Source: UBA10649 sp964597445
GTDB taxonomy: Bacteria > Actinomycetota > Actinomycetes > S36-B12
Direction: 5' to 3'
DNA: 64,000 bases
Assembly (NCBI GenBank): GCA_964597445.1
Contig: CAZQXO010000005.1
Span: 1-64,000 of the forward strand
A model generated the notes under the pieces. That model was not told the DNA's origin. It saw only the letters and a list, made by a program, of their open reading frames with translations, and did not search any database. A program made the translations under genes and the position numbers. This document shows, piece after piece, positions 15,196 through 28,538 of this stretch (position 1 is the stretch's first letter; every line of letters begins with the position of its first letter).

Positions 15196-17385
15196 TCACT
15201 GCCCTGACCCGGCGTGGCTCAGCGCAGCCTCGACGCCCTCGGCCAGCAGCGTCGGGAAAGCCGCCGGCCCGACGATGGGGATCGCCAGCTCGCGGGCCCT
15301 GTCCAGCTTGGATCCGGCGTTCTCCCCGGCGACGACCAGGGTCGTCTTCCTCGACACCGACGAAGACACCTTCCCTCCGCGCAGGACCACTGCCTCGGCG
15401 GCCGAGTCCCGGGTGATGCCCTCGAGCGATCCGGTGATGACGATGGTCGCGCCCGAGAGGGTCGGGGCGACCGAGGACGCACCCGAGTCCCGTCCGATGT
15501 CCGTCAGGAGCACTCCACCACGACGCCACTTCTCGACGACGTCCCGGTGCCAGTCCACCGAGCACCACTCACGCACCGCCTCGGCGATCGTGGGTCCGAT
15601 CCCGTCGACCGCGGCGAGCTCCTCCGTCGACGCTGCGGAGATCGCGTCGAAGGATCCGAATGCGCGGGCGAGGTCGGTGGCGGTCGGGCCACCGACATGA
15701 CGGATGGACAGCGCCACCAGCACCCTCCACAGGGGTCGGTCCCTGGCCGACTCGATGTTGGCGAGCATGGATCGGGCCGTCTCCGTCAGCTGGCGGCCGT
15801 CCTCCCCGCGGGCGGGATCCCGGGTGAAGAAGTCGCACCGGAGGAGGTCGTCGGCAGTGATGAGGAAGAGATCGCCCTCGTCCTCGATCACGCCGCACTC
15901 CAGGAGCGCGGCAGCTGCCTTCGCGCCGAGCCCCTCGATGTCCAGGGCACCGCGACTCGCCACGTGGAAGACACGCTCGCGCACCTGAGCGGGACACGAG
16001 CGGCTGTTCGGGCAGCGGAGGTCCTTGTCACCCTCCTTCTCCGGCCGCAGCGGAGTCGCGCATTCGGGGCAGCTCACCGGCATGACGAAGGGGCGCTCGC
16101 TTCCGTCACGCTCCTCGAGCACCGGTCCGAGCACCTCGGGGATGACATCGCCCGCCTTGCGCAGAAACACCATGTCGCCGATGAGCACACCCTTGCGCGC
16201 CACTTCGTGGGCGTTGTGCAGCGTCGCCATCGCGACGGTTGAACCCGCGACCCGGATCGGCTCCATCACCGCGAAGGGCGTCACGCGCCCGGTGCGACCG
16301 ACGTTGACCTGTATGTCGAGCAGGCGCGTGCGGACGACCTCCGGCGGGTACTTGTAGGCGATCGCCCATCGCGGGGCTCGCGACGTCTCGCCCAGCCTGC
16401 GCTGGAGCTCGAGGGAGTCGACCTTGATGACGACTCCGTCGATCTCGTGCTCGACATCATGTCGGTGGTCGCCGTAATGGGCGATGAAACCGCGCACCTC
16501 CTCCTCGCTCGAGTGCCGTCGCGCACGCTCGCTGACGGGGAGACCCAGCGAGGCCATGAGCTCATAGGCACCGCTGAGCGTCATCACCTCGGCTCCCTCC
16601 AGCGCCCCGACCCCGTGCACCGTGAGTCGAAGTCCGGCCAGCCGAGCTCGCGCACGGTCGAGCTCCGCCTCCAGTCGGGCCACGCGAGCCGACGTTCGCC
16701 CACGACCCTGGTCGGCCAGCCGAGCCTCGGCCAGTTCGACCTCGCGCCGATCGATCCGCTGCCGGAGCGAGCCCGCGGCCGTGTTGCGGGGGTTGGCGAA
16801 TGCCGGGAGACCCAGGTCCAGCTGCTCGGCATTGATGCGCTCGAAGTCGGCCACGGTGAAGTGGATCTCGCCACGCACCTCCAGCAGATCCGGGATCCGG
16901 TCGCCCTGCAGCTGCTGTGGGACGCCCGGGATGAACCGCGCGTTGTAGGTGACGTCCTCCCCCACGCGCCCGTCTCCCCGGGTCGCGAGCGATGTGAGGC
17001 GCCCGCGCCGGTACACCGCATCCACGGCGAGGCCGTCGATCTTGAGCTCGCAGAGCATCTCCGGGAAGGAGTCCAGGCCCTGCCGCACCCGATCGAACCA
17101 GGCGGCGAGCTCCTGATCGTCGAAGGCGTTGTCGAGGGAGTACATCCGCGTCAGGTGCTCGACCGGCTCGAACATCTCCGAGCGGCTTCCCCCGACGGTC
17201 TGGGTCGGCGACTCTCCGCCGGCGAGCTCTGGGTGGTGTCGCTCGATCTCGAGCAGTTCGGCATAGAGGGCGTCGTACTCCGCATCGGAGAGTCGCGGCG
17301 CGTCCTTCTCGTAGTACTCGGACCGGGCACCGTTGATGCGGTCCACCAGCTCGGTCCACCGCGCCCGGGCACCCTCAGCGGTCAT
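15196..17385 (-). CDS. ligA: NAD-dependent DNA ligase with an extra coiled-coil insert
   Basis: Seals nicks in replication and repair using NAD. 729 residues from ATG 17385, chosen for its GGGAGGAG ribosome site; an ATG at 17406 is also in frame. Domains in order: Ia and adenylation domain with Lys115 in CELKIDG, OB fold, a four-Cys zinc finger (CPEC, CPNSRSC), helix-hairpin-helix repeats and a C-terminal BRCT domain. After NTAAGSLRQ there is a charged Arg/Glu/Ala-rich segment of roughly 45 residues where E. coli LigA has about ten, predicted to be helical. It overlaps the MetE-like gene by 11 nt and precedes gatC. Confidence 0.96.
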   Translation of the reverse strand: MTAEGARARWTELVDRINGARSEYYEKDAPRLSDAEYDALYAELLEIERHHPELAGGESPTQTVGGSRSEMFEPVEHLTRMYSLDNAFDDQELAAWFDRVRQGLDSFPEMLCELKIDGLAVDAVYRRGRLTSLATRGDGRVGEDVTYNARFIPGVPQQLQGDRIPDLLEVRGEIHFTVADFERINAEQLDLGLPAFANPRNTAAGSLRQRIDRREVELAEARLADQGRGRTSARVARLEAELDRARARLAGLRLTVHGVGALEGAEVMTLSGAYELMASLGLPVSERARRHSSEEEVRGFIAHYGDHRHDVEHEIDGVVIKVDSLELQRRLGETSRAPRWAIAYKYPPEVVRTRLLDIQVNVGRTGRVTPFAVMEPIRVAGSTVAMATLHNAHEVARKGVLIGDMVFLRKAGDVIPEVLGPVLEERDGSERPFVMPVSCPECATPLRPEKEGDKDLRCPNSRSCPAQVRERVFHVASRGALDIEGLGAKAAAALLECGVIEDEGDLFLITADDLLRCDFFTRDPARGEDGRQLTETARSMLANIESARDRPLWRVLVALSIRHVGGPTATDLARAFGSFDAISAASTEELAAVDGIGPTIAEAVREWCSVDWHRDVVEKWRRGGVLLTDIGRDSGASSVAPTLSGATIVITGSLEGITRDSAAEAVVLRGGKVSSSVSRKTTLVVAGENAGSKLDRARELAIPIVGPAAFPTLLAEGVEAALSHAGSGQ

Positions 17386-18415
17386 CGCCCTCTCCTCCCG
17401 CCTCATCCTGACGCACCAGTCGGCCGACCGCGGCGCAGGCCGCCAGGGCGTGCCGGGCGGCCGCCGGGCTCACTCCCGCGAGTCCGCACGTCGGCGAGAT
17501 CGCCACGGCGGCGAGATGACGGTCGTCCTCAAGGCCCAGCCGGTGGAGGAGTCCCCTCAGAGGCGCGCTCACCGCAGCGTCCGATCGAGAGGGAGCATCC
17601 ACTGTCGGCACCACGCCGGCGATCAGGCCGCGGCCGCCTTCGAGGAGGGCGCCGAGCTCCTCATCCACCGCGGCACTCGCCGCTCTGATGTCGAGGCTCA
17701 CGAAGCGGGCGCCCGCCTCGGTCACCAGCGCGACAGGCGGTGACGAGGCGCAGCAGTGCACGCCGGGAACCGCCGACACGGCCGCGGCGGCGCTCAGGAC
17801 CGTGCCCAGGAGCCGTCCCACGCGCTGCGGATCCTCCGCCGGGTATCGGGAGAGCCCGCTGGCCGTGCCGATCGATCCGGCGAGAACGCCCGGGAGAGCG
17901 GGCTCGTCCACCTGCACGAGGAAGGATGACGCATGCGGGAACCGTCGACGGACGTCGTCCACGTGCCGGATGGCGGCCTCGGCCAGGGCGGACGCGCAGT
18001 CGTCCACCGCACCGGGATCCCGGAGCATCCGCTCCCCTCCCCGCAGCTCGACGGACGCCGCCATGGTCCACGGACCGACCATCTGGACCTTGAGGGGCCC
18101 CTCGTACTCCGACGCAACCTCCTGGAGGCAGTCGAGATCCTGGCCGAGCCAGGACTGTCCTCGCCGCATCTCACGACCACGAGACCCGCTGATGCGCCAT
18201 CCGTCCGGCGTCGTCTCCAGACCGAATCCCGGCTCGACGTCGCAGAGGAGCGCCCCCGTGCGTCCGATCATGTCCGCACCGGGGCCTCGTCCGGGGAGCT
18301 CGACGACGTGCAGCAGATCGGGCAGCTCGCCCGCGACCACGCGAGCGCTCTCGAGCGGATCGACACCGGGGAGGGAGCCCACGCCCGTCGCCGCCGCAGG
18401 GCGCCACCACGTCAC
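17375..18415 (-). CDS. cobalamin-independent methionine synthase-like protein (core MetE)
   Basis: 346 residues, equal to the C-terminal catalytic half of MetE without its N-terminal half. Motifs: GVGSLPG near the start, VQVDEPALPG (about 182), a His-x-Cys pair in VHCCASSPP and a late Cys in PTCGL, together consistent with the zinc site of MetE. The actinobacterial branch normally lies between mnmA and ligA, as here. Likely a zinc-dependent methyltransferase acting on homocysteine or a related thiol, but its methyl donor is not known to me. Its ATG overlaps the mnmA stop by 4 nt and it overlaps ligA, so one operon. Confidence 0.8.
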   Translation of the reverse strand: MTWWRPAAATGVGSLPGVDPLESARVVAGELPDLLHVVELPGRGPGADMIGRTGALLCDVEPGFGLETTPDGWRISGSRGREMRRGQSWLGQDLDCLQEVASEYEGPLKVQMVGPWTMAASVELRGGERMLRDPGAVDDCASALAEAAIRHVDDVRRRFPHASSFLVQVDEPALPGVLAGSIGTASGLSRYPAEDPQRVGRLLGTVLSAAAAVSAVPGVHCCASSPPVALVTEAGARFVSLDIRAASAAVDEELGALLEGGRGLIAGVVPTVDAPSRSDAAVSAPLRGLLHRLGLEDDRHLAAVAISPTCGLAGVSPAAARHALAACAAVGRLVRQDEAGGEGDDR

Positions 18416-19500
18416 GAGGCCACCGCGCGATGGGCTTCCTCGACGACCGCCGAACCGACCACGCGACTTCCGTCGTACAGGACGGCAGTCTGTCCAGCCG
18501 CGAGCCCTCGAATGGGTTCGACAAGGTCGATGACGACGCGGTCGGCGTCGACGCGCACGATGCCCGGCACCGGCGATGCGTGCGCTCTGACCTGGACATC
18601 CAACCGGCGCGGCGACGCGCCCACGGGCTCACCCGTCCACGTGAGGTGCGAGCCCTCGATACGTCGGACATCGAGAAGGACTGCCGGACCCACGCGCACC
18701 GTCGAGGTCGCGATGTCGACATCGACCACGTATCGCGGCTCGCCGTCCTCCGCAGGAACGGTGAGACCGAGTCCGCGCCGCTGACCGATCGTGAAGACCT
18801 CGGCTCCCTGGTGCTCGCCCAGGACCGCTCCGGTCTCGGCATCCACGATGGCCCCCGGTGACGAGCCGACTCGCGAGCGGACGTAGGCCGCGGTGTCTCC
18901 GTCGGGGATGAAGCAGATGTCATGGCTGTCAGGCTTGCGCGCCACGAGAAGTCCCCTCTCGTGGGCCTCCTGGCGAACGGCGGCCTTGTGATCCCCTCCG
19001 ATCGGCAGCAGCGTGCGCTGCAGCTGCCAGGAGGAGAGCACTCCGAGCACGTAGGACTGATCCTTCTCCGGGTCGAGTCCCCGGTGCAGTTCCGGACCCT
19101 CCGGACCCTCGGTCACCCGCGCGTAGTGACCGGTCGCGACCGCATCGAAGTCAAGCGCCATCGCACGATCGAGCACCGCGGCGAACTTGATCCGCTCATT
19201 GCACCGAACGCAGGGGTTGGGTGTACGACCGTTCCGGTACTCCTGCACGAAGTCATCGATCACATCCTCGCGGAACCGATCCGACAGATCCCACACGTAG
19301 AAGGGAATGCCCAGGGCGTCCGCCACCCGCCGAGCGTCCCGGGCATCGTCGAGCGTGCAGCATCCGCGGGAACGTCCGGAGCCGGACGGCGCCTTCGCCA
19401 GGGCCAGATGGACACCGACGACGTCATGACCGGCATCGACGAGCCGCGCCGCCACCACGGAGGAATCCACTCCACCGGACATCGCCGCGATCACCCGCAT
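18412..19500 (-). CDS. mnmA: tRNA 2-thiouridylase
   Basis: Inserts sulfur at U34 of Lys, Glu and Gln tRNAs. 362 residues from ATG 19500. PP-loop SGGVDSS lies at residues 8-14, with the two catalytic cysteines in NPCVRCN and HDICFI and the C-terminal beta-barrel domains present. A longer frame runs back into the cysteine desulfurase gene but is not homologous. It begins 1 nt after the cysteine desulfurase stop; that enzyme is the natural sulfur source. Confidence 0.96.
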   Translation of the reverse strand: MRVIAAMSGGVDSSVVAARLVDAGHDVVGVHLALAKAPSGSGRSRGCCTLDDARDARRVADALGIPFYVWDLSDRFREDVIDDFVQEYRNGRTPNPCVRCNERIKFAAVLDRAMALDFDAVATGHYARVTEGPEGPELHRGLDPEKDQSYVLGVLSSWQLQRTLLPIGGDHKAAVRQEAHERGLLVARKPDSHDICFIPDGDTAAYVRSRVGSSPGAIVDAETGAVLGEHQGAEVFTIGQRRGLGLTVPAEDGEPRYVVDVDIATSTVRVGPAVLLDVRRIEGSHLTWTGEPVGASPRRLDVQVRAHASPVPGIVRVDADRVVIDLVEPIRGLAAGQTAVLYDGSRVVGSAVVEEAHRAVAS

Positions 19501-19501
19501 G

Positions 19502-20695
19502 TCAGACCGCCGACGTTCCGACGGAGCCCGCCCGGGCGGCCCGCTCCACCGCGCCCGGGAGAGCCGCCAGCAGGCGATCGATCTCAGCATCCGAGGTCGT
19601 CTCACTGAGGCTGAATCTGAGGGACGACTTCGACTCCCGCTCATCACGCCCCATGGCCAGGAGCACGTGGCTGGGCTCCGGGATCCCTGCCGTGCAGGCC
19701 GAACCGGTCGAGCAGTCGATACCCGCCGCGTCGAGCAGCATGAGCAGAAGGTCTCCCTCGCATCCCGGGAAGGATGCGTGCACGTTGCCCGGCAGCCGCT
19801 CCGTCGCCCCCACCCCGAGGTCCCCGTTCACGACCGCGCCGGGCACCGCCTCCAGCAGGCCCCGGACGAGCCGCTGACGCCTGCCGACCAGGAGCGCGGC
19901 CCTCGCCTCCTGGCCGCGGACCGCATGATCGACCGCAGCCGCGAATCCCGCGATCGCCGGTGCATCGAGCGTCCCGGACCGGACGTCCCGCTCCTGACCG
20001 CCACCGTGGAGGACCGGATCCACGGCGAACTCGGCATCCAGGACGAGGGCGCCCACCCCGAAGGGTCCGCCGATCTTGTGGCTGCTGAAGGTGACCGCCG
20101 CCGCACCCAGGCTCTCCAGGTCGACCGGGAGATGGCCCAGGACCTGCACCGCATCCGTGTGGAAGGGGACACCGGCCGCGCGACAGGCCTCCGCGAGATC
20201 CCGCACGGGCTGCACGGTGCCCACCTCATTGTTGGCCCACATGACGGAGCAGAGCGCGACACGTCCGGGATCGCTCACCACCTCGGCGACGCGAGCCGCA
20301 TCGACGCGTCCCACACGGTCGACAGCGAGCCATTCCAGAGTCGCCTGCTGCTCCTGCTCGAGCCACAGGACCGGATCGAGCACGGCATGGTGCTCGATCG
20401 TGGACACCGCGATGACCCGAGCCCCCCGAGTCCTCCGCGCGCCCCAGTAGAGGCCCTTGATCGCGAGATTGTCCGCCTCCGTTCCGCCCGACGTGAACAC
20501 CACGGAGCTCGGACGGGTACGGAGCAATTCCGCTATGCGCTCGCGGGACTCCTCCACCACCCGTCGACGCTGGCGGCCCGAGGCGTGGAGCGACGAGGGA
20601 TTCCCCTGGAGCTCAGACTGCTCGAGCCACGCGGCCCGCGCCGCGGGGACCATCGCGGTCGTCGCCGCGTGATCGAAGTACGCCCGCTCGTCCAC
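19502..20695 (-). CDS. cysteine desulfurase (IscS/NifS family)
   Basis: PLP enzyme that takes sulfur from cysteine as an enzyme-bound persulfide. 397 residues from GTG 20695, the first start giving the family N-terminus (YFDHAATT). The PLP lysine is in SSHKIGG and the persulfide cysteine in STGSACTAG, on a long loop as in the IscS/group I type. A TAGCAT box lies 8 nt before the GTG. It leads an operon with mnmA, so supply of sulfur for tRNA thiolation is the clearest role; Fe-S assembly is also possible. No iscU or sufU is seen nearby. Confidence 0.93.
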   Translation of the reverse strand: MDERAYFDHAATTAMVPAARAAWLEQSELQGNPSSLHASGRQRRRVVEESRERIAELLRTRPSSVVFTSGGTEADNLAIKGLYWGARRTRGARVIAVSTIEHHAVLDPVLWLEQEQQATLEWLAVDRVGRVDAARVAEVVSDPGRVALCSVMWANNEVGTVQPVRDLAEACRAAGVPFHTDAVQVLGHLPVDLESLGAAAVTFSSHKIGGPFGVGALVLDAEFAVDPVLHGGGQERDVRSGTLDAPAIAGFAAAVDHAVRGQEARAALLVGRRQRLVRGLLEAVPGAVVNGDLGVGATERLPGNVHASFPGCEGDLLLMLLDAAGIDCSTGSACTAGIPEPSHVLLAMGRDERESKSSLRFSLSETTSDAEIDRLLAALPGAVERAARAGSVGTSAV

Positions 20696-20768
20696 GACCA
20701 GCCATGCTAGAGGGTCCGAGGGCTCCGGTCTTCGCGCCCGAGACCGCCCGGCACCCTGACCACGCGGG

Positions 20769-21542
20769 TCAGTGACCCGTGAAGGCGGCGGGGCGCTTCT
20801 CGACGAAGGCCGCCATGCCCTCCTTCTGATCGTCTGTCGCAAACAGCGACGAGAATCGGATCCGCTCGATGTCCAGGCCCGAGTCGAGGTCGACATCCAT
20901 GCCTCGGTCGATGGCCTCCTTCGCGGCTCGAAGCGCGAGAGCCGGCCCGCGGGCGAGCCGAGCAGCGCACTCCTGTGCCGCGTCGAGCACCGACTCCGCG
21001 GGAACGACGGAGTTGACCAGGCCCATCGACCATGCCTCCTGTGCATCGACCTGTCGGCCCGTGAAGACGAGGTCCTTGGCCCGGGAGACCCCGATCAACC
21101 GGGGCAGCCGCTGGGTGCCACCCGCCCCCGGGATGATCCCGAGCAGGATCTCGGGCTGGCCCAGCCGGGCGTCCTCGGCCGCGATCCTGAGGTCGCAGCA
21201 CAGTGCCAGTTCGCACCCGCCGCCCAGCGCGTATCCCGTGATCGCTGCGATCGTCGGCTGGGGAATGCGCGCCACAGCCGTGAAGGCATCCTGCAGGTCC
21301 GAGGATGCCAGGAGCATGTCCCGGTACCCCAAGCCGCTCATCTCCTTGATGTCGGCACCCGCGGCGAAGACCTTGGGACCTCCGTAGAGGATCACCGCAC
21401 CCACATCGCGCCGCGTCGAGACGTCGCGGGCAGCAGCCCGGATCTCCTCCTGCATCTGCCGGTTGAGGGCATTCATCGGGGGGCGCTGGAGAAGGATCGT
21501 GGCCACGCCGTCGACGACATCCAGGGACACGAACTCCGACAT
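20769..21542 (-). CDS. enoyl-CoA hydratase
   Basis: 257-residue crotonase with both catalytic glutamates: one in GGGCELALCCD and one in GQPEILLGIIPGAGG, the pattern of true 2-enoyl-CoA hydratases. The start is ATG 21542 with a GGAGGA site 7 nt upstream; the frame is open further upstream but crosses the divergent glgX promoter region. Likely hydrates crotonyl-CoA and longer enoyl-CoAs in beta-oxidation. The acyl-CoA genes at 32-40 kb would be metabolic partners, though not an operon. Confidence 0.93.
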   Translation of the reverse strand: MSEFVSLDVVDGVATILLQRPPMNALNRQMQEEIRAAARDVSTRRDVGAVILYGGPKVFAAGADIKEMSGLGYRDMLLASSDLQDAFTAVARIPQPTIAAITGYALGGGCELALCCDLRIAAEDARLGQPEILLGIIPGAGGTQRLPRLIGVSRAKDLVFTGRQVDAQEAWSMGLVNSVVPAESVLDAAQECAARLARGPALALRAAKEAIDRGMDVDLDSGLDIERIRFSSLFATDDQKEGMAAFVEKRPAAFTGH

Positions 21543-21634
21543 CGACTTTCCTCCATGTGAACGTGCGGACGCCGTCCGCAGCAACGGGACTCGCACCGGA
21601 ACCCTAGCGACGCTCGGACTGCCCACCTTCCCTG

Positions 21635-21640
21635 TACCGT
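21635..21640 (+). promoter_or_regulatory. -10 hexamer of leaderless glgX transcript
   Basis: TACCGT, then a 7-nt spacer, then GTG at 21648. It favours that GTG over the one at 21639, which lies inside the hexamer-spacer region. Confidence 0.55.
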
Positions 21641-21647
21641 GACCGGC

Positions 21648-23763
<2,116 letters not shown>

Positions 23764-23765
<2 letters not shown>

Positions 23766-23793
23766 CGCTCACGGGCGATCGTCAGCGAGCGTC
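23764..23793. terminator. possible bidirectional hairpin between glgX and glgP
   Basis: GACGCTC (23764-23770) is the exact reverse complement of GAGCGTC (23787-23793). The hairpin spans both convergent stop codons. There is no T run, so its function as a terminator is a guess from position. Confidence 0.35.
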
Positions 23794-26370
23794 GACCACG
23801 ACCTCCAGCGGAGCCGGCAGGACCTGGACACCCAGTTCCTGCGGCGTGGCCAAGCCTCGATGCTGCGGCAGGACTCGGACCGTGTAGCCGAACGGCCCAT
23901 TGCGATCGAGGTCGATCGACCGCTGGAAGAGCCAGCGCGATCCATCGACCTGCTCGACGGCATCCATGGCGGCTGCCGCCGGGTCGACCAGGACGTCATC
24001 GGCATCCACGCGTCCGAAGAGCGCCTGGACGAGGACGTCCTCGGGGCGCAGGGCACCGAGGGTCACATAGGCGCGGATCGTCACCGCACTTCCCTGCATG
24101 ACCGCGTCGGCGACGCCGTCTGCCTCGACGTGCTCGATGCGGATCGAGTCCCAGGAACCGAGTACCCGGCTCTGCCACGACCCAAGCTCGCGCGCCAGGG
24201 CACAGCCGTCCATCTGCATGGCACGCGAGGCCTCCGCGGCCGGGACGTACAGGCGGGTCACGTACTCCCGCAGCATGCGGCTGGCGAGGACCTTCGGACC
24301 GAGGGTCCGAAGCGTGTGCTTCATCATCGACACCCAGCGGGTCGGAATGCCGTCGTGATCACGCGTGTAGAACGCCGGCGCCACACTTCCCTCGATCAGG
24401 GCGTAGAGGGCCTCGGCCTCCAGATCGTCGCGCCGATCCGCGTCCTCGACGCCGTTGGCGGTCGGAATGGCCCAGCCGTTCTCGCCGTCGAACCACTCAT
24501 CCCACCATCCGTCGAGGATGGAGAGGTTGAGCGCACCGTTGAGCGCGGCCTTCATGCCGGAGGTTCCGCTCGCCTCCAGGGGGCGGATCGGGTTGTTGAG
24601 CCAGACATCGCACCCGGGGTAGAGCGTCGTGGCCATCGACATGTCGTAGTCCGGGAGGAAGACGATGCGGTGCCTCACCCCGGCGTCGTCGGCAAACTGG
24701 ACCAGCTGCTGGATGAGGCGCTTGCCGCCGTCGTCGGCAGGATGGGACTTGCCGGCCACCACGAGCTGGACCGGCCGCTCGGGATCCGTCAGCAGGGCGG
24801 TCAACCGCTCGGGGTCACGCAGCATGAGCGTCAGCCTCTTGTAGGAGGGCACGCGGCGGGCGAATCCGATGGTGAGGACATCGGGATCGAGGACGGACTC
24901 GATCCAGCCCAGCTCGGCAGGCGAGGCACCCCGATGGAGCCAGGAGGCGCGCAGGCGTGCGCGCACCATGGTGACGAGCTCCTGACGCAGCTCGCGCTTG
25001 AGCCGCCACAGATCGTGATCCGGGGTGTCGGCGATGACCCCCCACCCCGACGCATCGTCCAGGGACGCACCATGGGCCAGGTCCATGACCTGGCGCGCCG
25101 TCCACGTCGGGGCGTGGACACCGTTGGTGACCGACGTGATCGGGACATCCGCGGGGTCGAAGTTCGGCCACAGGCCGGCGAACATGCCGCGGGAGACCTC
25201 GCCATGGAGCGCACTGACGCCGTTCGCGCGCTGACCGAGGCGCAGGCCCATGACGGCCATGTTGAACATCGCCGGGTCGCCCGAGGGGTAGTTCTCCGCC
25301 CCGAGAGCCAGCACGCGCTCCACCGGGACACCCGGCTCCGCATTGCCACCCCCGAAGTACTGGGCGATCAGGTCGATCGGGAAGCGATCGATTCCCGCAG
25401 GCACGGGCGTGTGCGTGGTGAAGACGGTGCCGGCACGCTGCACCGCGAGCGCCTCGTCGAAGGTCAGTCCGGGATTCTCCATGACCAGCTCGCGGATGCG
25501 CTCCAGCCCGAGGAATCCCGCGTGGCCCTCATTGGTGTGGAAGACCTCCGGCGCGGGGCGTCCCGTGATCCGGCAGAACGTGCGCAGGGCTCGCACGCCA
25601 CCGATGCCCAGGAGCATCTCCTGCTGGAGCCGGTGCTCGCCTCCGCCACCGTAGAGCCGATCGGTCACCTCCTGCTCCGCAGGCGCGTTCTCCTCCACGT
25701 CCGAGTCGAGCATGAGCAGCGGGACGCGTCCGACCTGCGCGACCCAGATGCGCGCCGTCAGCGATCGTCCGCCCGGGAGGCCGACGGCGATCTTCGCCGG
25801 GGAGCCATCCGCCTCCCGCAGCAGGGAGACCGGGCTGCCGTCCGGATCCGATACCGGGTAGCGCTCCTGCTGCCAGCCGTCGCGGGACAGCGACTGGCGG
25901 AAGTACCCCGCGCGATAGAACAGGCCGAGGGCGATGATGGGAACCCCGAGATCACTGGCGGTCTTCAGGTGGTCCCCGGCCAGGATGCCCAGGCCTCCCG
26001 AGTACTGGGGCAGCGCCGAGGTGATGCCGTACTCCGGGGAGAAGTAGGCGATCCCGGCGGGCGCCCCATCGCCGAGCGACTGGTACCAGTGCGGCGAGTC
26101 GAGGTAGGTGCGCAGCTCGGTCCGGGCCTGCTCGACCCAGTCGACGAACCCCTGGTCACCGGACAGGGCCGCCAGCCGGTCGGCCGAGACCTCCCCGAGC
26201 AGTCGGATCGGATCCTGCTCGGTCGACTCCCACAGGGCAGGATCCACGGCCGCGAAGATGTCGCGGGTGGCGGGATGCCAGGACCACCGCAGGTTGAGGG
26301 CCAGCTCCTCGAGGGCACTCAGGTTGGCGGGCAGGACCGTGCGCACGGTGAACCGTCGGATTGCTCTCAC
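23782..26370 (-). CDS. glgP: alpha-glucan phosphorylase
   Basis: PLP-dependent GT35 enzyme releasing glucose-1-phosphate from alpha-1,4-glucan. 862 residues from GTG 26370. The N-terminal DUF3417 segment (about 10-110) marks the actinobacterial and thermophile-type phosphorylase, unlike E. coli MalP. The PLP lysine is in GTSGMKAALNG (about 605). Start supported by a TAACAT box 6 nt upstream. It is divergent from glgE, so degradation and GlgE-type synthesis flank one promoter region of about 140 nt. Confidence 0.95.
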   Translation of the reverse strand: MRAIRRFTVRTVLPANLSALEELALNLRWSWHPATRDIFAAVDPALWESTEQDPIRLLGEVSADRLAALSGDQGFVDWVEQARTELRTYLDSPHWYQSLGDGAPAGIAYFSPEYGITSALPQYSGGLGILAGDHLKTASDLGVPIIALGLFYRAGYFRQSLSRDGWQQERYPVSDPDGSPVSLLREADGSPAKIAVGLPGGRSLTARIWVAQVGRVPLLMLDSDVEENAPAEQEVTDRLYGGGGEHRLQQEMLLGIGGVRALRTFCRITGRPAPEVFHTNEGHAGFLGLERIRELVMENPGLTFDEALAVQRAGTVFTTHTPVPAGIDRFPIDLIAQYFGGGNAEPGVPVERVLALGAENYPSGDPAMFNMAVMGLRLGQRANGVSALHGEVSRGMFAGLWPNFDPADVPITSVTNGVHAPTWTARQVMDLAHGASLDDASGWGVIADTPDHDLWRLKRELRQELVTMVRARLRASWLHRGASPAELGWIESVLDPDVLTIGFARRVPSYKRLTLMLRDPERLTALLTDPERPVQLVVAGKSHPADDGGKRLIQQLVQFADDAGVRHRIVFLPDYDMSMATTLYPGCDVWLNNPIRPLEASGTSGMKAALNGALNLSILDGWWDEWFDGENGWAIPTANGVEDADRRDDLEAEALYALIEGSVAPAFYTRDHDGIPTRWVSMMKHTLRTLGPKVLASRMLREYVTRLYVPAAEASRAMQMDGCALARELGSWQSRVLGSWDSIRIEHVEADGVADAVMQGSAVTIRAYVTLGALRPEDVLVQALFGRVDADDVLVDPAAAAMDAVEQVDGSRWLFQRSIDLDRNGPFGYTVRVLPQHRGLATPQELGVQVLPAPLEVVVDAR

Positions 26371-26376
26371 GGCGGC

Positions 26377-26382
26377 ATGTTA
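26377..26382 (-). promoter_or_regulatory. -10 hexamer of leaderless glgP transcript
   Basis: TAACAT on the minus strand, 6-nt spacer GCCGCC, then the glgP GTG. Confidence 0.6.
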
Positions 26383-26499
26383 GCGCTTTCATGCCCGTGG
26401 GGAGGGCGTCCTCCGCCCGCGACTGCGTGATTCTTGCATCGCTGGCAAGTTCTTTCACTCGCGCCTCAGGCGTCCCTCCTCAGGGCCCCTGGCCGTGAC

Positions 26500-26505
26500 T
26501 ACGCT
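26500..26505 (+). promoter_or_regulatory. -10 hexamer of leaderless glgE transcript
   Basis: TACGCT, 7-nt spacer, ATG at 26513. It argues for that ATG over the in-frame GTG at 26495. Confidence 0.6.
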
Positions 26506-26512
26506 GAGCGCC

Positions 26513-28504
<1,992 letters not shown>

Positions 28505-28538
28505 CCCCGATGCCGAGCCTCGACCCGGAGGAGCGACC

